Notes: a model not told the origin generated them from the sequence alone. 64,000 bases of DNA from Desulfobacterales bacterium (GCA_030834695.1 JAUQXK010000057.1:46156-110155), one strand, 5' to 3'. Positions 16,280 to 24,764 are shown, counted from the first letter of the stretch. Numbers and translations: made by a program.

Positions 16280-17359
16280 ATGAAAATAGAACTTCAGGAC
16301 ATCGTCAAACGGTTCGGCACCCTTGAAGCGGTGAGCCGTGTGTCTCTCGACATCCAGGACGGCGAGCTGTTCACCCTCCTCGGGCCCTCGGGCTGCGGCA
16401 AGACCACTATTCTGCGCCTGGTCGGCGGATTCCACCGGGCGGACCAGGGCCGCATCCTTTTCGGTGACAAGGAGATGACGGGCAAGCCGCCTTACGAGCG
16501 CAACATCGGGATGGTGTTTCAGAATTATGCCCTGTGGCCGCATATGCGGATTTTCGACAACATCGCCTACGGCCTCAAACTGAAGAAGTTTTCAGGGAGC
16601 GAAATTCAGGCGAAGGTGGCCCATGCGATGGGCCTGGTCAACATGAAGGGGCTTGAAACGCGCTACCCGGGCGAACTCTCCGGCGGCCAGCAGCAGCGCG
16701 TGGCCCTGGCACGGGCGCTGGTGCTGAACCCGGATGTGCTGCTGCTGGACGAGCCGCTCTCCAACCTGGACGCCAAGATCCGGATCCAGGTGCGCGCCGA
16801 GATCCGCAAGCTCCAGAAGGACCTCGGCATCACCACCATCTACGTGACCCACGACCAGGAGGAGGCCCTGACCCTCTCCGACCGCATCGCCGTGCTGAGC
16901 CAGGGCAAGCTGCAGCAACTGGGAAACCCCCACGAGCTCTACGAGAAACCTTACAATCCGTTCGTGGCGGATTTCATCGGCATCAACAACCTCATCCCGG
17001 CCAAAGTAAAAGAGGTAATGGACTCCGGCTTGCGCCTGGTCGCGGAGAGCGCCGCCGGCCCAATCGCGTGCGCCGGTGACGGACGCCTCAAAACCGGTGA
17101 TGACTGCACGGTTTGTATCCGGCCCGAAACCGCGGAGATCAGTTTGTCCCCGGCCCCCCCGGATGGCTTTAACAGTATCGCCGGCACCGTGAGCTTCCCC
17201 TCCTTTATCGGGAACACCATCCGCTACGACGTGGATGCGGCGGGCATCATCTTCAAGGTGGACATTCAAAATCCCAGGGATCACCAACCGCTGTCGGTCG
17301 GGACGAAGGTCTATATCCACTTCGCGGTAAGCTCTTCTCTGGGAATTCCGGTGGAATAG
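16280..17359 (+). CDS. ABC transporter ATP-binding protein (PotA/FbpC-like)
   Basis: A 359-residue ATPase that powers the importer from the cytoplasmic side. It has Walker A GPSGCGKTT (about residues 36-44), the Q-loop region NIGMVFQNYALWPHM, signature LSGGQQQR, Walker B VLLLDEPLSNLD, H-loop YVTHDQEE, and a C-terminal TOBE regulatory domain (about 290-359). ATG 16280 is chosen because MKIELQDIVKRFG is the normal family start; the frame is open to 16226 with no conserved residues. The ribosome site is weak (GGCGG), in keeping with lower expression than the receptor. Confidence 0.9.
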   Translation: MKIELQDIVKRFGTLEAVSRVSLDIQDGELFTLLGPSGCGKTTILRLVGGFHRADQGRILFGDKEMTGKPPYERNIGMVFQNYALWPHMRIFDNIAYGLKLKKFSGSEIQAKVAHAMGLVNMKGLETRYPGELSGGQQQRVALARALVLNPDVLLLDEPLSNLDAKIRIQVRAEIRKLQKDLGITTIYVTHDQEEALTLSDRIAVLSQGKLQQLGNPHELYEKPYNPFVADFIGINNLIPAKVKEVMDSGLRLVAESAAGPIACAGDGRLKTGDDCTVCIRPETAEISLSPAPPDGFNSIAGTVSFPSFIGNTIRYDVDAAGIIFKVDIQNPRDHQPLSVGTKVYIHFAVSSSLGIPVE

Positions 17360-17367
17360 GCGCCCTC

Positions 17368-19086
17368 ATGACAACCCACACGGCTACATTACCGGCTCCG
17401 GCAAAAGTCAAGGCGGCAAATGGCATCCATATCGGCGGTCTTCTCGGCTACGGGGCCATCTGGGCCTTCATGATCGTTTTTCTGATCTACCCCCTGCTGC
17501 ACCTTTTTTACGACGCCTTCACGACCGACGCCGGGGAGTTCACCCTCTCGAATTTCCAGGATTTCTTCACGGACCGCTACTATCTCAAGTCCCTGCTGAA
17601 CTCGCTGCTGCTGGGCGTGGGAACGGTCATCACCACCTCGATCATCGGCATCACCTTCGCCTTTTTGCTGCTGCGTTACGAGTTCCCGGGTCGCGGGCTT
17701 TTCTCGTACCTTTCCATTGTGCCGATGATCATGCCGCCGCTGGTGGGGGTGATGGGGTTTGTCTTCATCCTGGGCCGCGCCGGTACGGTCAATGTCATTC
17801 TCATGGATTACCTGGGGTTCACCAAGCCCATCAACTTCATGTACGGGATCCAGGGCGTGCTGATCGTGGAAACCCTGCACCTGTTCCCGCTCATGACCCT
17901 CAGCATCGTGGACGCCATGGGCAAGATCTCGCCCTCGCTGGACGAGGCCGCGGAAAGTGTGGGCTCACGAGGGCTGCGGAAGTTCTGGGACATCACCTTT
18001 CCGCTCACCACCCCGGGCTACGTGTCAGGAGCGCTGCTGGTCTTTATCTGGACCTTTGCGGATTTCGCCACCCCGCTCGTGGTCGGCGTCGACGACCTGC
18101 TTGCCTCCCAGGCGTATCTCAACATCGTGCAGTTCGTCGACCGCCGGCTCTTCAAGATGGGCATCGTGATATCGGCCATCATGGTGATTCTGGCGATTCT
18201 CTTTCTGATCGTCGCCAAAAAATATGTGGCCATCAAAGACTACAGCTCGCTGTCCTATTCGGTGATCGAGCGCAAGCAGATCGGCCCCGGCGCCAAGGTG
18301 GGGGTGGTGCTGTTCCTGGGGCTGATCATCATCCTGGCTTTCATCCCCTACCTGGGCATCGCTCTCGACTCCTTCGGAAAAGGCTGGGCCCTGACGCCGA
18401 TTCCGGTCAAGTACACCCTGCAGTACTTCGAGCGGGTGGCCTTCGAAACACCCAAGTTCATCATCAACAGCCTGCTCTACGCCGGGATCTCGGTTTTGAT
18501 CTGCATCGTCGTCGGGGTGCCGCTCGCCTGGGTGGGGGCCCGGACCAAGCTGCCGGGCCGGGAATTTCTCGACTCCATGACCACGCTGATTCTGGCCCTG
18601 CCCGGCACCGGCATTGGGATCGCATACATGCGCGCGTTTCGGGAGCCCCTGCCGTATGTCGACGTGGCGTTCATCGGCATGTGGATGGTCATTCCGGTCG
18701 TCCTGGGCGTGCGGCGGCTGCCCTACACGGTGCGCGGCACGTTCGCTTCGCTGCAGATCGTGCACAAATCCTTCGAAGAAGCGGGCGAGAGCGTCGGCGC
18801 GACCAAGATGACGACCTTCAAGGACATCACCCTGCCGTTGATCTGGAAGGGCGTGCTGGTAGGGTCGCTCTATTCCTTCATCCTCGCGCTCCAGGAGGCC
18901 TCGGCTACGCTCCTGCTGGTGGTGCCGGGACACGAGATGATGACGGTCGGCATCTTCAACTTCTACATCGGCGGGTCGGTGAACGAGGCTGCGGCGTTGG
19001 GCCTGATCCTGATCGTGCTGGGAGCCGCCTGCCTGTTCATCATCAACCGGGTGGCCGGGACCAAAATGGGTGGGGTCTTCGGATGA
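17368..19086 (+). CDS. Fused two-domain ABC permease (FbpB-like)
   Basis: A 572-residue inner-membrane protein with two tandem binding-protein-dependent permease domains. Each half carries an EAA loop: EAAESVGSRGLRKFWDITFPL (about 192) and EAGESVGATKMTTFKDITLPL (about 471). These contact the ATPase. About twelve hydrophobic segments are visible. The fused arrangement is typical of Fe3+ and some phosphonate/thiamine-class importers, so a single gene supplies the whole channel. It starts 8 bp after the ATPase gene. The stop codon lies within a perfect 16-bp hairpin. Confidence 0.9.
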   Translation: MTTHTATLPAPAKVKAANGIHIGGLLGYGAIWAFMIVFLIYPLLHLFYDAFTTDAGEFTLSNFQDFFTDRYYLKSLLNSLLLGVGTVITTSIIGITFAFLLLRYEFPGRGLFSYLSIVPMIMPPLVGVMGFVFILGRAGTVNVILMDYLGFTKPINFMYGIQGVLIVETLHLFPLMTLSIVDAMGKISPSLDEAAESVGSRGLRKFWDITFPLTTPGYVSGALLVFIWTFADFATPLVVGVDDLLASQAYLNIVQFVDRRLFKMGIVISAIMVILAILFLIVAKKYVAIKDYSSLSYSVIERKQIGPGAKVGVVLFLGLIIILAFIPYLGIALDSFGKGWALTPIPVKYTLQYFERVAFETPKFIINSLLYAGISVLICIVVGVPLAWVGARTKLPGREFLDSMTTLILALPGTGIGIAYMRAFREPLPYVDVAFIGMWMVIPVVLGVRRLPYTVRGTFASLQIVHKSFEEAGESVGATKMTTFKDITLPLIWKGVLVGSLYSFILALQEASATLLLVVPGHEMMTVGIFNFYIGGSVNEAAALGLILIVLGAACLFIINRVAGTKMGGVFG

Positions 19087-19117
19087 AATCTCCGCGCCGC
19101 CGGCGCGGAGATTTCAT
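19083..19117. repeat. Perfect 16-bp hairpin overlapping the permease stop codon
   Basis: Arms 19083-19098 and 19102-19117 are exact reverse complements with a 3-base loop, and the permease TGA (19084-19086) is inside the left arm. There is no T tract, so it probably acts as a stabilising 3' end structure next to the true terminator. Confidence 0.7.
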
Positions 19118-19129
19118 TTCATAAGAAAG

Positions 19130-19169
19130 AAAAAGGCCTTTCAGCTTCAGGAGCTGAAAGGCCTTTTTT
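19130..19169. terminator. Bidirectional intrinsic terminator
   Basis: A perfect 17-bp stem (19130-19146 with 19152-19168) has a 5-base loop and flanking A5/T6 tracts, so it can end transcription from both the ABC operon (plus) and the cold-shock gene (minus). Confidence 0.9.
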
Positions 19170-19184
19170 AAGCTAAAAACGGGA

Positions 19185-19388
19185 TTAGCTGACCGTCGTG
19201 ACGTTCACGGCCGCGGGGCCCTTTTTGCCCTGCGTGATGTCAAAGGTAACGCGGTCGCCGTCTTTCAAGGTTTTGAAACCGCTGCCGTTGATGCCGGTGT
19301 GGTGGACGAAAATGTCCTGACCGTCTTCCGATTGAATGAAGCCGTAACCTTTTTTGTCGTTGAACCACTTCACAGTTCCGTTGGCCAT
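19185..19388 (-). CDS. Cold-shock-domain protein (CspA family)
   Basis: A 67-residue single OB-fold RNA/DNA-binding protein. The RNP1 motif is KGYGFI (residues 13-18) and RNP2 is DIFVHH. The protein starts [11 protein letters not shown], as usual for the family. It acts as an RNA chaperone that melts secondary structure in the cytoplasm. The ribosome site AAAGGAGGG is near-perfect, and the gene has its own promoter, a long leader and its own terminator, so it is monocistronic and probably highly expressed. Confidence 0.96.
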   Translation of the reverse strand: MANGTVKWFNDKKGYGFIQSEDGQDIFVHHTGINGSGFKTLKDGDRVTFDITQGKKGPAAVNVTTVS

Positions 19389-19539
19389 CTTTGCACCCTC
19401 CTTTCATAAATTTCTCATAGTCTCATACTAAGGGTGCCACCATCGGAACTGGGTTTCCCTTAAGTCGAAACCGGCGCCTTATCGCAAGGGCCATTTCATG
19501 ATTGCAACTAGTTTATACCCTCTTTAAATAAAAAATCAA
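19389..19539 (-). promoter_or_regulatory. Promoter and long structured 5' leader of the cold-shock gene
   Basis: On the minus strand TTGATT (19539-19534) and TATAAA (19517-19512) are spaced 16 bp apart, leaving an untranslated leader of roughly 115 nt. The leader contains an inverted repeat (CTTAAGGG / CCCTTAG region, about 19428-19472). Long leaders are typical of csp genes, where they control mRNA folding at low temperature. Confidence 0.55.
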
Positions 19540-19568
19540 GGAGTTTTGCAGGTCCCTGCCGGTCGGGC

Positions 19569-20465
19569 CTATTCGGACGTGATGAACCGACTGGGCATGC
19601 ACGCCCGACAGGACCCGGAACGGACCCGGGCCGTATCCGAAAGCGACAGGACGCCGATGATCCGGAGAGAATCTCCGGAATGCACGAACAGCCGCTGGAC
19701 GTCCTTCAAGAACATGTACTGGAGGGCCTCCCATAAAGGGGCGTCTTGGCCCCAGGCCACCACCGGAGCGGTCATAATGCTGTCCGCAGTTGCTTCCAGG
19801 CTTATCCCGTGGTGGTAGGCACGGATCAGATCCGTCTTGGAGATGACCCCCATTGCTGCACCCTTTACGCTGCAGATCAATACGGCGCCGAACCGATGGG
19901 CCATCAGGCCTTCAACGACCTGCGCGATCCGGGCGCTCGCCGGGACGGATACGACCGATGCGGTCATCACGTCCCTCACGTGCAGCCGCCACTCCTCATC
20001 CTCGGGCTTCGCCGCGACGCCCTTCCGGGACGTGCTCTTGGGGCAGGACCGGCAGTAACGGTAGAGCAGCGCCACCACGTCGGTATAAGAAAGCGTTCCG
20101 ACCATGCTCGTTGCCTCCGCTCCGGTGACGTATAGGCGGTGTACGCCGTGGCCGCGCATGCGATCCAGTGCGGATTCGATGGCGTCGTCCGGATAACACG
20201 TGAGCGGAGGGCCGATCATGATGTCGCCGAGCGGGGTGTCGATGGGGAGTCCGGCGTAAAAGGCGGCGATGAGGTCGGTTTTCGAAACCACTCCGGCGGG
20301 CCGCTGGTCCATGTCCGTGATCAGCAGGGCGTTGACCTTGAACTTGAGCAGGTGGTTGATTCCCTTGGCGACGGCGGCTGCGGCCGGCAACTGAACGATT
20401 TGCCGCCGCATGGCTTCGTTCACGAGCATCCCGCTCAGGACATGGCGTGGTTGAACGACCGGCAT
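19569..20465 (-). CDS. Protein with multiple CBS domains
   Basis: A 298-residue cytoplasmic protein made of CBS modules, which usually bind adenosyl ligands such as AMP, ATP or SAM. At least three modules with the SKTDLI-type end are seen (ADMDQRPAGVVSKTDLIAAF region, SMVGTLSYTDVV, and GAAMGVISKTDLIRAY), and a fourth ends IIGVLSLSD. No catalytic or membrane domain is present. ATG 20465 is used; the open frame continues upstream only into repeat DNA, and the ribosome site is poor, so a start at 20429 is also possible. The target is unknown. Confidence 0.8.
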   Translation of the reverse strand: MPVVQPRHVLSGMLVNEAMRRQIVQLPAAAAVAKGINHLLKFKVNALLITDMDQRPAGVVSKTDLIAAFYAGLPIDTPLGDIMIGPPLTCYPDDAIESALDRMRGHGVHRLYVTGAEATSMVGTLSYTDVVALLYRYCRSCPKSTSRKGVAAKPEDEEWRLHVRDVMTASVVSVPASARIAQVVEGLMAHRFGAVLICSVKGAAMGVISKTDLIRAYHHGISLEATADSIMTAPVVAWGQDAPLWEALQYMFLKDVQRLFVHSGDSLRIIGVLSLSDTARVRSGSCRACMPSRFITSE

Positions 20466-20468
20466 AGC

Positions 20469-20565
20469 GTTATGACTCCGGCAATAAAATAAGTTCAATG
20501 GGGCACTATCACGCCCCGCCGGACCTCGGCTCAAGTTGCACCTGTTCACTTGCCGGAGTTATAAA
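20469..20565 (-). repeat. 97-bp interspersed repeat with inverted termini (copy 2)
   Basis: Related to 4988-5086. The ends are TTATGACTCCGGCAA and TTGCCGGAGTTATAA. It sits between two CBS genes and reaches into the 3' end of the upstream one (last codons at 20546-20565), so that gene's final residues (YNSGK) and stop are read from the element. Confidence 0.6.
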
Positions 20566-21022
20566 AGAATTTTTTCAGCAGATGATTAAACAGGTCTGAG
20601 ATATAGACGATGCCGACGATCTCCTGGCCGTCGACGACCGGCAGGCGCCGGATGTGGCGTTTGATCATCACATCGGCGATGACCATGGCGTGAGTGTCCG
20701 GCCCAATGGTGACGACGTCGGTGGTCATGATGTCGGAAACCCGGATGGTTTTCACTCGATCCAGCAGTTCGTCGAAGGCGTCCTCGAGCGGCAGGCCCTC
20801 CATTTCTCCCCAAAGCCCGGCGTGCTTGGGACGTACGAACAGCAAGATGTCGTACATCGACAGCATGCCCACCAACCGGTTCCGTTCGTCGGTGACCATC
20901 AGCCCGAAGATCTTCTTCTGCTCCGCGGCGCTGGCGTCATGAAACGTTTTCACCGCCTCGGCGATGCTCTGATCGGGCCGGAGGGTGTGGAAGCGGGTGT
21001 CCATGATGTCGCGGGCGCGCAT
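20546..21022 (-). CDS. Two-CBS-domain protein
   Basis: A 158-residue CBS-pair protein. Each module starts with a DIM motif (RARDIMDTRFHTLRP and RVSDIMTTDVVTIGP), and the second ends VGIVYISDLFNHLL. Stand-alone CBS pairs sense adenine nucleotides and regulate other proteins. It precedes the larger CBS protein on the same strand with 80 bp between them, filled by a repeat. The last five residues lie in the repeat end and are probably not ancestral. Confidence 0.85.
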   Translation of the reverse strand: MRARDIMDTRFHTLRPDQSIAEAVKTFHDASAAEQKKIFGLMVTDERNRLVGMLSMYDILLFVRPKHAGLWGEMEGLPLEDAFDELLDRVKTIRVSDIMTTDVVTIGPDTHAMVIADVMIKRHIRRLPVVDGQEIVGIVYISDLFNHLLKKFFYNSGK

Positions 21023-21310
21023 GTGAATCGGCTTTCCTCAGCGATAACGATGCCGGCGGCGGGCCACGAGGAGAGAACGGTCCAACGGAAGCGGTAAGCG
21101 AAGGGCCGGCGAATGTCTTGAAATTCGTCTACGCGTTTTCCGCCGGAAGGGCAAGCGTTTTTCGAAGGCCGGGCAGGCCATCGGCGTTCCGAAAAAACGC
21201 TTGGCATCCGTGGGCATACCATGTAGGTTTCCAGGGGCCGGGGAGCGTCATGACCTGAAAAGAGCGGGGACGATCCTACGGAAAAAATTTCCCGGGAGGC
21301 CGTGCGGTTT

Positions 21311-21994
21311 ATGGGCAAGAAAAAGCGCACCTGGCGCGGGTCCAGGCCGGTCGTGATTTGGGACCTTCCCACCCGCCTGTTTCACTGGCTTCTGGCGGCG
21401 CTGGTTGCCGCCGCCTTTGCGGCCGGCAAGGCCGGCGGCAATGCCATGCTCTACCATGAATGGTGCGGGGAGGCCGTCCTGGCGCTTCTCCTTTTCCGCG
21501 TGGCGTGGGGCTTCATCGGAAGCGGCCCATCGCGCTTCAATACGTTCCTGGCCGGTCCGTCAACCGTCCTGCGATACGCCCGGACGCTGCTGCGCCGCGA
21601 GGCCGGCCACCACCTCAGCCACAACCCTCTGGGCGGATGGTCCGTGATGGCCATGCTGCTGGCGCTGCTGATCCAGGCCGGCACCGGTCTTTTCGCGAAC
21701 GACGACATCGCCACCGAAGGCCCGCTTTACCAATGGGTCAGCAAGGCCGCCAGCGACCGGCTGACCTCCATCCACCATTTCAACCACGATGTCATCATCG
21801 TCCTGGTGGCCGTCCACGTCGCCGCGGTGCTGTTTCACCTGATCTACAAGCGAGAAAACCTGATCACGCCGATGATAACCGGCAGGAGGTCGTGGAAGGG
21901 TTCGTCGACAGCGGACATGACCCAGGCTCCGCTCTGGAAGGCGGCCCTGGCGGCCGCCGCCGCCGCCGGAGTCGTCTACGCCCTGGTGCGATAA
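21311..21994 (+). CDS. Cytochrome b561-type membrane protein
   Basis: A 227-residue di-heme b-type cytochrome of the bacterial cytochrome b561 family (PF01292). The start VIWDLPTRLFHWLLAALV carries the first heme histidine in a membrane helix; further helices contain YHEWCGEAVLALLLFRVAWGFIG and SIHHFNHDVIIVLVAVHVAAVLFHLIY. Such proteins pass electrons between quinols and periplasmic c-type cytochromes. The convergent neighbour is a cytochrome c', the usual partner. ATG 21311 is chosen (GGGAGG 11 bases upstream); GTG 21302 is possible. Confidence 0.88.
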   Translation: MGKKKRTWRGSRPVVIWDLPTRLFHWLLAALVAAAFAAGKAGGNAMLYHEWCGEAVLALLLFRVAWGFIGSGPSRFNTFLAGPSTVLRYARTLLRREAGHHLSHNPLGGWSVMAMLLALLIQAGTGLFANDDIATEGPLYQWVSKAASDRLTSIHHFNHDVIIVLVAVHVAAVLFHLIYKRENLITPMITGRRSWKGSSTADMTQAPLWKAALAAAAAAGVVYALVR

Positions 21995-22022
21995 AAAAGC
22001 CGGGCTGCCACGCCCGGCTTTT
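21995..22022. terminator. Bidirectional terminator between cytochrome b561 and cytochrome c' genes
   Basis: AAAAGCCGGGC (21995-22005) and GCCCGGCTTTT (22012-22022) form an 11-bp stem with a 6-base loop. T4 follows on the plus strand and T6 on the minus strand, serving two convergent genes. Confidence 0.85.
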
Positions 22023-22081
22023 GCTGCTATCATTTCCTCGTCGACGGCTTTCAGGCGCGGCCGCCGTGAACGGAAGCCCGC

Positions 22082-22537
22082 TTACTTGCTCCGATACGCG
22101 TCGTGACAGGCCTTGCAGCTTCCGCCGGCGGCCCCGAACTGCGGCTTGATCGCATTCATGTCGCCGCCCTTGGCGGCAGCAACCAGTTTGGCAAGCTCCG
22201 CTTCGGTGGCCTTGTGCATCTGCGCAAATTTATCTTTTTGACTCAAAGCCTCGGCCTTCATGCCGCTGCCCTTGTCGCTGCCGGGTACCAGAAACGCTTC
22301 CAGCGGAAGTCGATACAGCGATTCCACCAGAACCGCGTTCTTCTCGAAGGCCTCCTTGTCGTAGGGCGCCTCGCCCTTGACGACAGCCCCCATGCGGGTG
22401 AAATGTTGGCCGATCAGAAACATGGCTGACTGGCGGTACTTGACGGCGTCCTCGGTCTTGGCGAATTGGGCGAATGCCGCCCCGGTCAACAGTACAACTA
22501 CTGCCAAAGATAGAACCCATACCATTTGCTTTTTCAT
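22082..22537 (-). CDS. Cytochrome c' (class II c-type cytochrome)
   Basis: A 151-residue periplasmic protein with a Sec signal (MKKQMVWVLSLAVVVLLTGAAFA) and a four-helix-bundle cytochrome c' domain with the heme motif CKACH at the C-terminus, about ten residues from the end, as in this class. It may carry electrons or bind NO. AGGAGGG precedes the start. The cytochrome b561 gene is convergent and likely functionally paired. Confidence 0.92.
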   Translation of the reverse strand: MKKQMVWVLSLAVVVLLTGAAFAQFAKTEDAVKYRQSAMFLIGQHFTRMGAVVKGEAPYDKEAFEKNAVLVESLYRLPLEAFLVPGSDKGSGMKAEALSQKDKFAQMHKATEAELAKLVAAAKGGDMNAIKPQFGAAGGSCKACHDAYRSK

Positions 22538-22703
22538 AGGCCCTCCTGATAGGAATTGTGGATAGCCGAAGCCCGTAGCGCTAAGTCTCCCGATCTACAA
22601 AACCCGCCTGCTTCCAGGTCAATTTCAAGATTGATTATCAAAAAGCAGAATCGTTGTCTACTCGGATAGCGGGATTCTGGACAACTAGTGCGCGCGTTTT
22701 TTA

Positions 22704-22731
22704 TTGACATTTCTTTTTCAACTAATGTAAA
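22704..22731 (+). promoter_or_regulatory. Putative promoter of the RpiR-TAXI-aminotransferase-BKACE operon
   Basis: TTGACA (22704-22709) is followed after 16 bp by TGTAAA (22726-22731) in a strongly A+T-rich region about 40 bp before the regulator gene. The -35 is perfect, the -10 weak. Confidence 0.45.
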
Positions 22732-22772
22732 AAATATTTCAAATAAATATAATAAAGGAAAAAATATTTCAA
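22729..22772 (+). repeat. Direct repeat AAAAAATATTTCAA, 30 bp apart (candidate operator)
   Basis: The same 14 bases occur at 22729-22742 and 22759-22772; the second touches the ATG of the regulator. The spacing (about three helical turns) and location at the -10 and start codon suggest cooperative binding, most simply by the RpiR-type regulator itself. Confidence 0.5.
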
Positions 22773-23629
22773 TGCCCTACGCCCGCTTGCTGAACAATAA
22801 AGCCGAGCGCCTGACTCCCTCCCAGAAAAAGCTCCTGAACTATATTCTGGCCAATGACGAGGAGGCCATATTCCTCACGATTCAGGAGCTTTCGCAGCGG
22901 GTGAAGGTTAGTGTCGCAACCGTTGTCAGGCTTGCAAAGGCGCTTGGCTACACCGGTTTTCCGGAATTTCAACAGGAACTGAGGGTGCTCTTTAGAGAAA
23001 AACTGACAACGGTGTCCAGGCTCCAAAAGGCCGCCCGCAGGGAAACCGGTGCGGAAAATGTCCTTGTAAAAATTTTTCAGCAAGACATCGAGAATATCAC
23101 CGAAACCATGAAGCAGGTTTCGGTGGACGATTTCAGGAATTTCGTCGAAGCGCTGAACATCGCCAAGCGGATCGTGATCATCGGGCTCCGCAGCGCGCAT
23201 TCGCTGGCCGTTTTGATGGGAGTCGCCCTGGAATTCCTGCAGCGGGATGTATGGATCGTGACGCCGGGGATCGGCGACATGTGGGACCGGCTGCTGGGCC
23301 TGAGAAAAGACGACGTGGTCGTCGGGATCTGCTTTCCGCGCTACACCAAGGAAACGGTGGAGGTATTGCGGTTCGCCCACGAAAAGGGGATCCAGACGCT
23401 CGCCATCACCGACAGCCCCATTTCTCCGCTGGCGCGCTACGCCGAATGTATCTTGCCCGCCCGCTGCAAGATGGATTCCTTCATTGAATCCTTTACCGCT
23501 GCGCTCAGTCTCATCAATGCCATCGTCACCGCGGCCGGTGTTTATCGTAAAGATGCGACCATGAATTCCCTGAAAACGCTTGAAGCGTTCTGGCAGGATC
23601 GGAGAATTTATTACGAGAAAGAGATGTAG
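22772..23629 (+). CDS. MurR/RpiR-family transcriptional regulator
   Basis: A 285-residue regulator with an N-terminal HTH (about 1-75; LTIQELSQRVKVSVATVVRLAKALGY) and a C-terminal SIS domain (about 130-265; IVIIGLRSAHSLAVLMGVAL, LARYAECILPA) that in relatives binds phosphosugars or other small acids. It is the first gene of a unit that continues with the TAXI receptor 69 bp later, so it probably controls this importer and the enzymes behind it. ATG 22772 has AAAGGA 12 bases upstream, rather far; the frame remains open to GTG 22688 without conserved residues. Confidence 0.88.
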   Translation: MPYARLLNNKAERLTPSQKKLLNYILANDEEAIFLTIQELSQRVKVSVATVVRLAKALGYTGFPEFQQELRVLFREKLTTVSRLQKAARRETGAENVLVKIFQQDIENITETMKQVSVDDFRNFVEALNIAKRIVIIGLRSAHSLAVLMGVALEFLQRDVWIVTPGIGDMWDRLLGLRKDDVVVGICFPRYTKETVEVLRFAHEKGIQTLAITDSPISPLARYAECILPARCKMDSFIESFTAALSLINAIVTAAGVYRKDATMNSLKTLEAFWQDRRIYYEKEM

Positions 23630-23698
23630 CAACCGATCCTATCAGGCAGAGTGTATGTCCCGACTCTTTTCAACCACCCAACAAAGGAGGGCATCATC

Positions 23699-24676
23699 AT
23701 GAAAAAGCGTTCAAGCACTTTGTTGACAGCCGTCGTCCTGGTTCTTTTCCTTCTGACCGCCGGCCCGGCGCTTTGCAAGGACACCAAACTGCTCTTCGCT
23801 ACGGGAGGGGTCTCGGGTACCTTCTATCCCCTGGGCGGGGCGATCGCCCAGGTCTGGAACCAGAAAATCAGCGGATTGAATGTGACGGTCCAGGCGACGG
23901 GGGGCTCGCTCGAAAATGTGCGCCTCCTGGGCAGCAAGGACGCAGAGGTCGCCATCTGCATGAACGATATCGCCTATTACGGGCAGCAGGGGCTTGAGGT
24001 TTTCAAGGCGAAGAATGAAAAATACACCAACTACATGGCCATCGGCAACGTCTATCCCGATGTGATTCAGGTCTTCACCCGCAAGGACAGCGACATCAAG
24101 TCCATCGGCGATCTGAAGGGCAAGAAGGTCTCGGTCGGCCCTCCGGGCAGCGGCACGGAAATCAGCGCCAGGCAGGTGCTCGGCCTTTATGGAATCGACT
24201 ACAAAACCCGCCAGGACCTCAAACCGAGCTACCTCTCCTATTCGGAAGCGGCCGATCACTTCAAAGACAACCTGATCGACGCGGCCTACTTTGTCGTGGC
24301 GGTGCCGAACGCGGCCCTGCAGGACATCAACCTCACCAAACCGGTCCGACTGCTGACGATCGACGACCCGATGTTCGCCAAGATCACCAAGGATTATCCC
24401 CTGTACTCCCGGTTTGAAATCGCCGCGAATTCCTACCAGGGCCAGGCGGAAGCCATCAAGACCATCGCCGTGTACTCGAGCCTGCTCGTCCGCAGCGACC
24501 TGTCCGAAGACCTCGTGTACCAGATGACCAAGGTTTACCTGGAGGAGAGGGGCGCCATCGCTCAAGGCCATGCCGCCGGCAAATACATCAATCCGGAGAT
24601 CGTGACCTCCGGGATCGCCATTCCCCTGCACCCCGGAGCCCAGAAGTACCTTAAGGAGAAAGGGCTCATGAAGTAG
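23699..24676 (+). CDS. TAXI-family TRAP solute-binding protein (second system)
   Basis: A 325-residue periplasmic receptor. It has a Sec signal (MKKRSSTLLTAVVLVLFLLTAGPALC, about residues 1-26), then the TAXI hallmark LLFATGGVSGTFYPLGGAIA and PPGSGTEISARQVLGLYGI. ATG 23699 has a consensus ribosome site (AAAGGAGG, 8 bases). Unlike the first TAXI receptor at 1486 it has no twin-arginine motif. It is followed by a hairpin and the fused permease, with no DUF1850 gene. Context (aminotransferase, BKACE) suggests an amino-acid-like ligand; this is inference. Confidence 0.9.
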   Translation: MKKRSSTLLTAVVLVLFLLTAGPALCKDTKLLFATGGVSGTFYPLGGAIAQVWNQKISGLNVTVQATGGSLENVRLLGSKDAEVAICMNDIAYYGQQGLEVFKAKNEKYTNYMAIGNVYPDVIQVFTRKDSDIKSIGDLKGKKVSVGPPGSGTEISARQVLGLYGIDYKTRQDLKPSYLSYSEAADHFKDNLIDAAYFVVAVPNAALQDINLTKPVRLLTIDDPMFAKITKDYPLYSRFEIAANSYQGQAEAIKTIAVYSSLLVRSDLSEDLVYQMTKVYLEERGAIAQGHAAGKYINPEIVTSGIAIPLHPGAQKYLKEKGLMK

Positions 24677-24696
24677 TACACGCCCCGATAGTTATT

Positions 24697-24740
24697 CGCT
24701 TCCGCCGGCATGGCCCATCGCATGAACACCGGCGGAAGCG
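24697..24740 (+). promoter_or_regulatory. Intercistronic hairpin after the TAXI receptor gene
   Basis: A perfect 12-bp stem (24697-24708 with 24729-24740) and a 20-base loop lie between the receptor stop and the permease start. There is no T tract, so mRNA stabilisation or a partial transcription barrier is more likely than full termination. Confidence 0.6.
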
Positions 24741-24764
24741 CGGCCGTGAAGACGGAGGTGTTTG

